Assembly: GCA_004295045.1 (NCBI GenBank)
Contig: SHND01000054.1
Span: forward strand, 62,001-126,000
DNA: 64,000 nucleotides
Direction: 5' to 3'
From: Chloroflexota bacterium
GTDB lineage: Bacteria > Chloroflexota > Anaerolineae > UBA4142 > SHND01
The notes below the pieces were generated by a model, which searched no databases, was not told the DNA's origin, and was given only the letters and a program-made list of their open reading frames with translations. The first letter of the stretch is position 1. Every line of letters begins with the position of its first letter. Shown piece after piece: positions 59,773-64,000 of this stretch. The position numbers were made by a program, and so were the translations under genes.

Positions 59773-60160
59773 GGTGCAATATCTTGTCGTCGGCGGTTAC
59801 GCAGTTGCCTTTCACGGCTACCCGCGTTATACCAAAGACATTGATATTTGGATTTGGATTGACCCGCCAAATGCCCAACGAATGATGAAGGTACTTGACG
59901 AGTTTGGGTTTGCATCTCTCGATATTACAGCGCAAGATTTCTTGAAACCTGATTTCATTATTCAGTTGGGCTATCCTCCGCATCGGATTGATTTGCTTAC
60001 GACGATCCCAGGTGTCGAGTTTCAAGAGTGTTTCGCTGCCAAAGTACAGCAAATGATTGATGGTGTCCCCGTGAATTTCATTGATGTCGAGCATTTGAAA
60101 CAAAACAAGCGCGCAACCGGGCGCGCACAGGATATCGCGGATGTCGAAAACTTGGAGTAA
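59708..60160 (+). CDS. Nucleotidyltransferase-like protein (DUF6036/AbiEii relative)
   Basis: 150 residues (or 146 from 59720). The active-site region [22 protein letters not shown] has the GG...DxD layout of the nucleotidyltransferase fold (D-I-D-I), followed by [27 protein letters not shown] and [22 protein letters not shown]. Such proteins can be toxins that modify tRNA or proteins, neutralised by the partner upstream. Compare the pseudogene at 41 kb, which is a different branch. The PotA gene follows after 4 bases. Confidence 0.8.
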   Translation: MAGQMKLNPDWREFIELLNVNEVQYLVVGGYAVAFHGYPRYTKDIDIWIWIDPPNAQRMMKVLDEFGFASLDITAQDFLKPDFIIQLGYPPHRIDLLTTIPGVEFQECFAAKVQQMIDGVPVNFIDVEHLKQNKRATGRAQDIADVENLE

Positions 60161-60164
60161 CAAG

Positions 60165-61262
60165 ATGCCAGATTCTCAGTACGATGTCGAAATTTTGAAT
60201 GTGACAAAACAATTTGGCGAGACGAAAGCGGTTGACGATCTCACCTTGAAAATCGAGCGCGGCAAATTTTATTCCTTTCTCGGTCCATCGGGTTGCGGGA
60301 AAACGACGACGCTCCGAATGATCGCCGGATTTGAAGACCCGACGCAAGGCGAAATTCGCATCGGCGGGAGCAATGTCGAAGGCTTGCCGCCGTACAAGCG
60401 CAACGTCAACACGGTGTTTCAACATTATGCGCTCTTTCCGCACATGACGGTTTTCGATAACGTCGCGTATGGCTTGAAACAAAAAAAGACGCCGACTGCG
60501 GAACTTGGAAAGCGTACGCTCGAAGCGTTGGCAATGGTGCGCCTGACGGGGCGCGAAAAATCATTTCCGAAACAAATGTCGGGCGGACAGCAGCAGCGCG
60601 TCGCGCTGGCGCGCGCATTGGTGAATCGTCCGCAAGTGCTGCTGCTCGACGAGCCACTCGGCGCGTTGGATTTGAAATTGCGCAAACAGATGCAGTTGGA
60701 ATTGAAAACACTGCAAACGCAAGTGGGCATCACGTTCATTTACGTCACGCACGACCAGGAAGAAGCGCTGACGATGAGCGATTACATCGCCGTGATGAAC
60801 GCGGGCAAAGTGCTGCAGCTCGACAAACCGGAAGCCATCTACGAACGCCCTGCGTCAAAATTTGTCGCGGACTTTATTGGCGAATCAAATTTTTTCAGCG
60901 CGCGCGTAAAATCGCAAGAGGGGCAGCGCGTGGTGGTGGATGCGGATGGCTTGCCAAACGTTCAAGCGGTCAGCGAATTGGCGCTCGGCAACGGGACACA
61001 AGTGATTGTTGCAGTACGTCCCGAACGGATTCTCTTGGTGCGCGAGCCATTTGAAGGAATGCCCAATCAGTTCCGTGGACGCGTGGAAAATTTGGTGTAC
61101 ACGGGTTCGACGACGGCGTATCAGGTGCGGCTGGGCGAGCAAGCGCTCTTCACCGTACGCGAAAACAACGTGGGCCGCGCGGACGCGGCGAGTGATTTGA
61201 AAGTGGGCGATCAAGTATATGCGTATTGGACGCAGGAAAATGCGCGCGTATTGACCGGATAA
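60165..61262 (+). CDS. potA: Spermidine/putrescine-type ABC ATPase (second copy)
   Basis: 365 residues: [53 protein letters not shown], and a TOBE domain ([30 protein letters not shown]). It starts at 60165 (MPDSQYD), four bases behind the nucleotidyltransferase stop. First gene of a potA-D-B-C operon that continues past the window. It is clearly diverged from the 34-kb copy (different Q-loop residue and signature), so not a recent duplication. Confidence 0.9.
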   Translation: MPDSQYDVEILNVTKQFGETKAVDDLTLKIERGKFYSFLGPSGCGKTTTLRMIAGFEDPTQGEIRIGGSNVEGLPPYKRNVNTVFQHYALFPHMTVFDNVAYGLKQKKTPTAELGKRTLEALAMVRLTGREKSFPKQMSGGQQQRVALARALVNRPQVLLLDEPLGALDLKLRKQMQLELKTLQTQVGITFIYVTHDQEEALTMSDYIAVMNAGKVLQLDKPEAIYERPASKFVADFIGESNFFSARVKSQEGQRVVVDADGLPNVQAVSELALGNGTQVIVAVRPERILLVREPFEGMPNQFRGRVENLVYTGSTTAYQVRLGEQALFTVRENNVGRADAASDLKVGDQVYAYWTQENARVLTG

Positions 61263-61403
61263 TATTTCTTTGGTAGTGACAGCTTGCGATAATTCCGTTA
61301 CATATTAACTGCTTCACCCATTCGATCCATTGAGGTCGCAATGGCATCGCGCACACCGCGCAGGTTGGGCTCTCGGCGCGATGACTTGCGAGAGGAGAAA
61401 AGA

Positions 61404-62573
61404 ATGAAACACAACCGAATACTACAGCGCCAACGATTGACGCGACGTGGCTTTTTCTACGTCGCTGGCGTAGGAGGCACGGCTGCTTTTCTCGCCGCGT
61501 GCGGCGGGCAGACTGCCAGCCCGACGAGCGCGCCGCCAACGACTGCATCGGCAGGAGCGCCAACGGCGGGCAGCGCGGCGTTGGAAAAGGATCTGTTCAT
61601 CTACAATTGGGCAGACTATGTGAGCCAAGATAATATTGATGCGTTCGGCAAAGCGAACGATGTCAAAGTCACGCTCGATTTTTATCAGAGCAACGAAGAT
61701 TTGCTTGCGAAAATCGAAGCGGGCGGGACAGGTTATGATGTCGTCGCGCCGACCGGCTACATGGTTCAGATCATGGCGGACAAAGGAATGCTGCTGCCGT
61801 TGGATATGAGCCGCATTCCAAATTACAAATACATGAGTCCGCCATTTGACAAGGGGCGTCCGCACGACCCCGACAACAAATGGAGCGTGACCAAAGATTG
61901 GGGCACGACCGGCATCGCGTGGAACACGGAAAAAATTAAAGAGGACGTGACGTCGCTCGAAGATTTTTGGAATTTGGCGGAAAAATATTCGGGCAAGGTC
62001 GCGGTGATGGATTCATCGCCCGAAGTCATCGGGTTGACGCTCAAGTTGTTGGGTTATTCGTACAATTCCTGCGACCAAGCCGAATTGGATGCGGCGCTCA
62101 AAAAACTCCTCGAACTCAAACCGCATCTCAAAGCGTTTGACTCGTCATATTTTGACCTTCTCGCCACCGATGAAATCTGGATGTCGTTATCGTGGAACGG
62201 CGACGTGTTCAATGCCAACTCGAAACGCAAAGACGCTGGCAAACCCGAAAGCATCAATTACGTTATCGCCAAAGAGGGGGGTGAACTGTGGGAAGACGAT
62301 TGGGTCATTCTCAAGAATGCGCCGCATCCGAACGCCGCCCTCGCATGGATCAATTTCGTTCTCGACCCGCAAAATCAAGCTAAGGAGAGTGAAGCGACGT
62401 TTTACGCCAGCGGTGAGGACGAAGCGAAAAAATACATGTCGGAAGAAATAACCTCGAATCACGCCATCTATCCGTCGGATGAAGTGCTTGCGAAAATGGA
62501 AGCCGCGCAAGTCTTGCCGGGGGATTGTTTGCAAGCGCGTGAAGAGCTGTGGACGAAACTCAAAAGCGCGTAA
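61404..62573 (+). CDS. potD: PotD-like binding protein (second copy), Tat/lipoprotein signal
   Basis: 389 residues, start at 61404 with GAGAGGAG 7 bases before. The signal is LTRRGFFYVAGVGGTAAFLAAC: a twin-arginine RRGFF followed by lipobox LAAC (Cys about 33), suggesting a folded lipoprotein exported by Tat. Binding domain: DLFIYNWADYVSQDNIDAF, DVKVTLDFYQSN, AGGTGYDVVAPTGY, LPLDMSRIPN and MSLSWNGDVFNANSKR, the classical spermidine-preferential pattern. Between potA and potB. Confidence 0.9.
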   Translation: MKHNRILQRQRLTRRGFFYVAGVGGTAAFLAACGGQTASPTSAPPTTASAGAPTAGSAALEKDLFIYNWADYVSQDNIDAFGKANDVKVTLDFYQSNEDLLAKIEAGGTGYDVVAPTGYMVQIMADKGMLLPLDMSRIPNYKYMSPPFDKGRPHDPDNKWSVTKDWGTTGIAWNTEKIKEDVTSLEDFWNLAEKYSGKVAVMDSSPEVIGLTLKLLGYSYNSCDQAELDAALKKLLELKPHLKAFDSSYFDLLATDEIWMSLSWNGDVFNANSKRKDAGKPESINYVIAKEGGELWEDDWVILKNAPHPNAALAWINFVLDPQNQAKESEATFYASGEDEAKKYMSEEITSNHAIYPSDEVLAKMEAAQVLPGDCLQAREELWTKLKSA

Positions 62574-62583
62574 TTGTACCATT

Positions 62584-62637
62584 ACAGGTTGCAGGTCACA
62601 TGATAGAGGAATGTCGTAGTTTGACCTGCAACTTGTA
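62584..62637 (+). repeat. Heptamer array 12 / hairpin between potD and potB
   Basis: ACAGGTTGCAGGTCA (62584-62598) and TGACCTGCAACTTGT (62622-62636) pair 14 of 15; units TACAGGT, TGCAGGT and, inverted, ACCTGCA, ACTTGTA follow the 7-bp period. Could lower expression of the permease genes relative to potD. Confidence 0.65.
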
Positions 62638-62651
62638 ACCCGTATCAAGCC

Positions 62652-63563
62652 ATGAGTGCTGCGACAATCAATCGCCCGCGTCGTTCCTATGCCTGGTTGC
62701 TGCTCGTTCCCGCCGGAATTTGGTATCTGGTTTTTTTCTTGATTCCAAGTTTCTTTCCGCTCGTCTTTTCATTCGCGCAAAGCGACCCCACCGGCGGCGT
62801 GATTTTGAGAGATTTTTCTACGGCGAACTATGCGCGGTTTTTGGATTGCAATTTTCTCGCGTGGAATGAATTTGGCGAGTGCATTTATCTCAAAGTGTTT
62901 ACGCAGACGATTGTGTTCGCTCTGCTCGGCACACTCGGCTGTTTGCTCTTGGCGTACCCGCTCGCGTATTTTTTGGCGACGCGCGTCGGCAAGTGGCGCA
63001 TCACGCTGTTGGTTCTCATCATCATTCCGTTTTGGACTTCGTTTCTGATTCGCACCTACGCGTGGGTTGTTCTCTTGGCAGACCAAGGGCTCATCAACTC
63101 TTTCCTCGTCAATCTCGGCATCATTGCGGATGACGCGCGAATCCCGATGCTCTACAATCCTTTCGCCGTCTACCTCGGCATTGTGTACAACTATCTGCCG
63201 CTGATGATTTTTCCGCTCTACGTTTCGCTGGAACGTTTGGACAAAACTTTGCTCGAAGCGAGCAAAGACCTCGGCGCGGACCGCTTTGCGACATTTCGCC
63301 AAGTGACGCTGCCGCTTACGGCGCCCGGTTTGTTCACGGGCATTCTGCTGACGTTTATCCCGCTCACCGGCGAATACATTGTGCCTGCGATTTTGGGTGG
63401 TTCGAAAACGCTGTTGATGGGCAATCTCGTCGCGAATCAATTTCTGCAATCGCGCGACTGGTCGTTTGGCAGCGCGAGTTCGGTGATGTTGATTTTGATT
63501 CTCGTCGTGTTCATTCTGCTGTGGTATCGCGTGAGTGAAGGGCAGGAGGTGGAGGTCGCATGA
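62652..63563 (+). CDS. potB: Spermidine/putrescine-type ABC permease, PotB-like (second copy)
   Basis: 303 residues, six TM segments (WLLLVPAGIWYLVFFLIP first). EAA loop LLEASKDLGADRFATFRQVTLP and TFIPLTGEYIVPAILGGSKT mark it as PotB. It overlaps potC by 4 bp (ATGA). Confidence 0.9.
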   Translation: MSAATINRPRRSYAWLLLVPAGIWYLVFFLIPSFFPLVFSFAQSDPTGGVILRDFSTANYARFLDCNFLAWNEFGECIYLKVFTQTIVFALLGTLGCLLLAYPLAYFLATRVGKWRITLLVLIIIPFWTSFLIRTYAWVVLLADQGLINSFLVNLGIIADDARIPMLYNPFAVYLGIVYNYLPLMIFPLYVSLERLDKTLLEASKDLGADRFATFRQVTLPLTAPGLFTGILLTFIPLTGEYIVPAILGGSKTLLMGNLVANQFLQSRDWSFGSASSVMLILILVVFILLWYRVSEGQEVEVA

Positions 63564-64000
63564 ATACCACCTACCCATCGAATAATCGTCTGCTCGAATT
63601 CGCGTTCCGCGCCTATGCGGTGTTGGCGTACGTTTTTCTTTATCTGCCGATTTTGATTGTCGTGCTGTTTGCGTTCAATGATTCGAAATCGGTGCAGGCG
63701 TGGGCGGGCTTTACGACAAATTGGTTCGCGACGGCGTGGCAAGATACGAGTATTCAATCGGGCTTGCGCAACAGTCTCATCGTGGCTTCGCTCAACATGA
63801 TTTTGGCGGTGACGCTTGGAACGCTGCTCGCCATCGGACTGCGTAAATCGCCGCGCTTGCTCGTCGGCATTTTTATTGCGGTCATGTACATGACCATCAT
63901 CTCGCCCGAAATTGTGACGGGGCTTTCGTCGCTGCTCTTTTTTGTGCAGATCCAAAAAACATTGGGCATCCCGAATATTCTCGGCATCTTTACAATCGTT
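63560..64000 (+). CDS. potC: Spermidine/putrescine-type ABC permease, PotC-like, truncated by window end
   Basis: 147 residues are visible, starting MNTTYPSNNRLLEFAFRAY with GGAGGT upstream and overlapping the potB stop (ATGA). First TM YVFLYLPILIVVLFAFNDSKSV and NSLIVASLNMILAVTLGTLLAIGL are typical PotC. The frame is open at 64000, before the EAA loop. Confidence 0.88.
   Translation, partial: MNTTYPSNNRLLEFAFRAYAVLAYVFLYLPILIVVLFAFNDSKSVQAWAGFTTNWFATAWQDTSIQSGLRNSLIVASLNMILAVTLGTLLAIGLRKSPRLLVGIFIAVMYMTIISPEIVTGLSSLLFFVQIQKTLGIPNILGIFTIV

Noticed and set aside
1..64000. rRNA, tRNA, integrase, transposase, phage or CRISPR loci
   Set aside because: None was recognised by eye on either strand; a tRNA could be missed without a covariance search.

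Overview
The window looks like one contig of a free-living bacterium, most likely a member of the Chloroflexota (Anaerolineae-like). This is an inference from three things: lipoproteins whose N-termini are rich in Val-Thr-Val-Glu runs, the mixture of folate, histidine-degradation and polyamine-uptake genes, and a genome rich in CGCG/GCGC. No marker gene such as rRNA is present, no tRNA was recognised, and there is no phage or IS transposase.

Layout. 1-5.2 kb: SnoaL-like fragment, glycosyltransferase, M28 peptidase lipoprotein, VIT/vWA secreted protein. 5.3-7.4 kb: an unrecognised pair of exported proteins and a NarL-type regulator whose receiver lacks its phospho-acceptor Asp. 7.7-12.1 kb: AlbA_2/ATPase regulator, small membrane protein, Lon. 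12.3-17.7 kb: MFS exporter, phosphoribosyltransferase, PAS histidine kinase, folP-folC. 17.7-24.2 kb: lipoprotein, A-type Fe-S carrier, MoaA, DUF1858 membrane protein, and a nitrate/taurine-type ABC transporter with a fused double permease. 24.4-29.9 kb: DUF1786, small cytochrome-b5-like protein, PLP decarboxylase, hutI, VanZ, ftcD. 29.9-36 kb: class V aminotransferase, VanW, and a nitrilase-potABC operon. 36.1-40.9 kb: clpS-clpA converging on mmuM, a dehydrogenase and a VOC protein. 40.9-51 kb: an accessory stretch with a broken nucleotidyltransferase gene split by a DUF4160/DUF2442 cassette, a PotD lipoprotein, a tungsten/molybdenum aldehyde:ferredoxin oxidoreductase, HicBA, a BI-1 protein, an EEP nuclease, PepF and a DUF433/DUF5615 pair. 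51.2-64 kb: two class III aminotransferases, acyl-CoA ligase, flavin oxidoreductase, beta-lactamase-fold hydrolase, PRC-barrel protein, a nucleotidyltransferase pair and a second potADBC operon cut off by the window end.

How genes may work together: hutI and ftcD cover the last two steps of histidine breakdown; nitrilase, two Pot transporters and gabT-like aminotransferases fit polyamine/GABA use; moaA supplies the pterin cofactor needed by the AOR enzyme; ClpS feeds N-degron substrates to ClpA.

The most unusual signal is not a gene. At least a dozen gene boundaries carry short arrays built on a strict 7-bp period, each with a different heptamer, most turning into their own reverse complement half-way, and several supplying the start, stop or terminal codons of the adjoining gene. 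One perfect heptamer array lies inside hutI. A second strong signal is the 100-bp direct duplication around the DUF4160/DUF2442 cassette.
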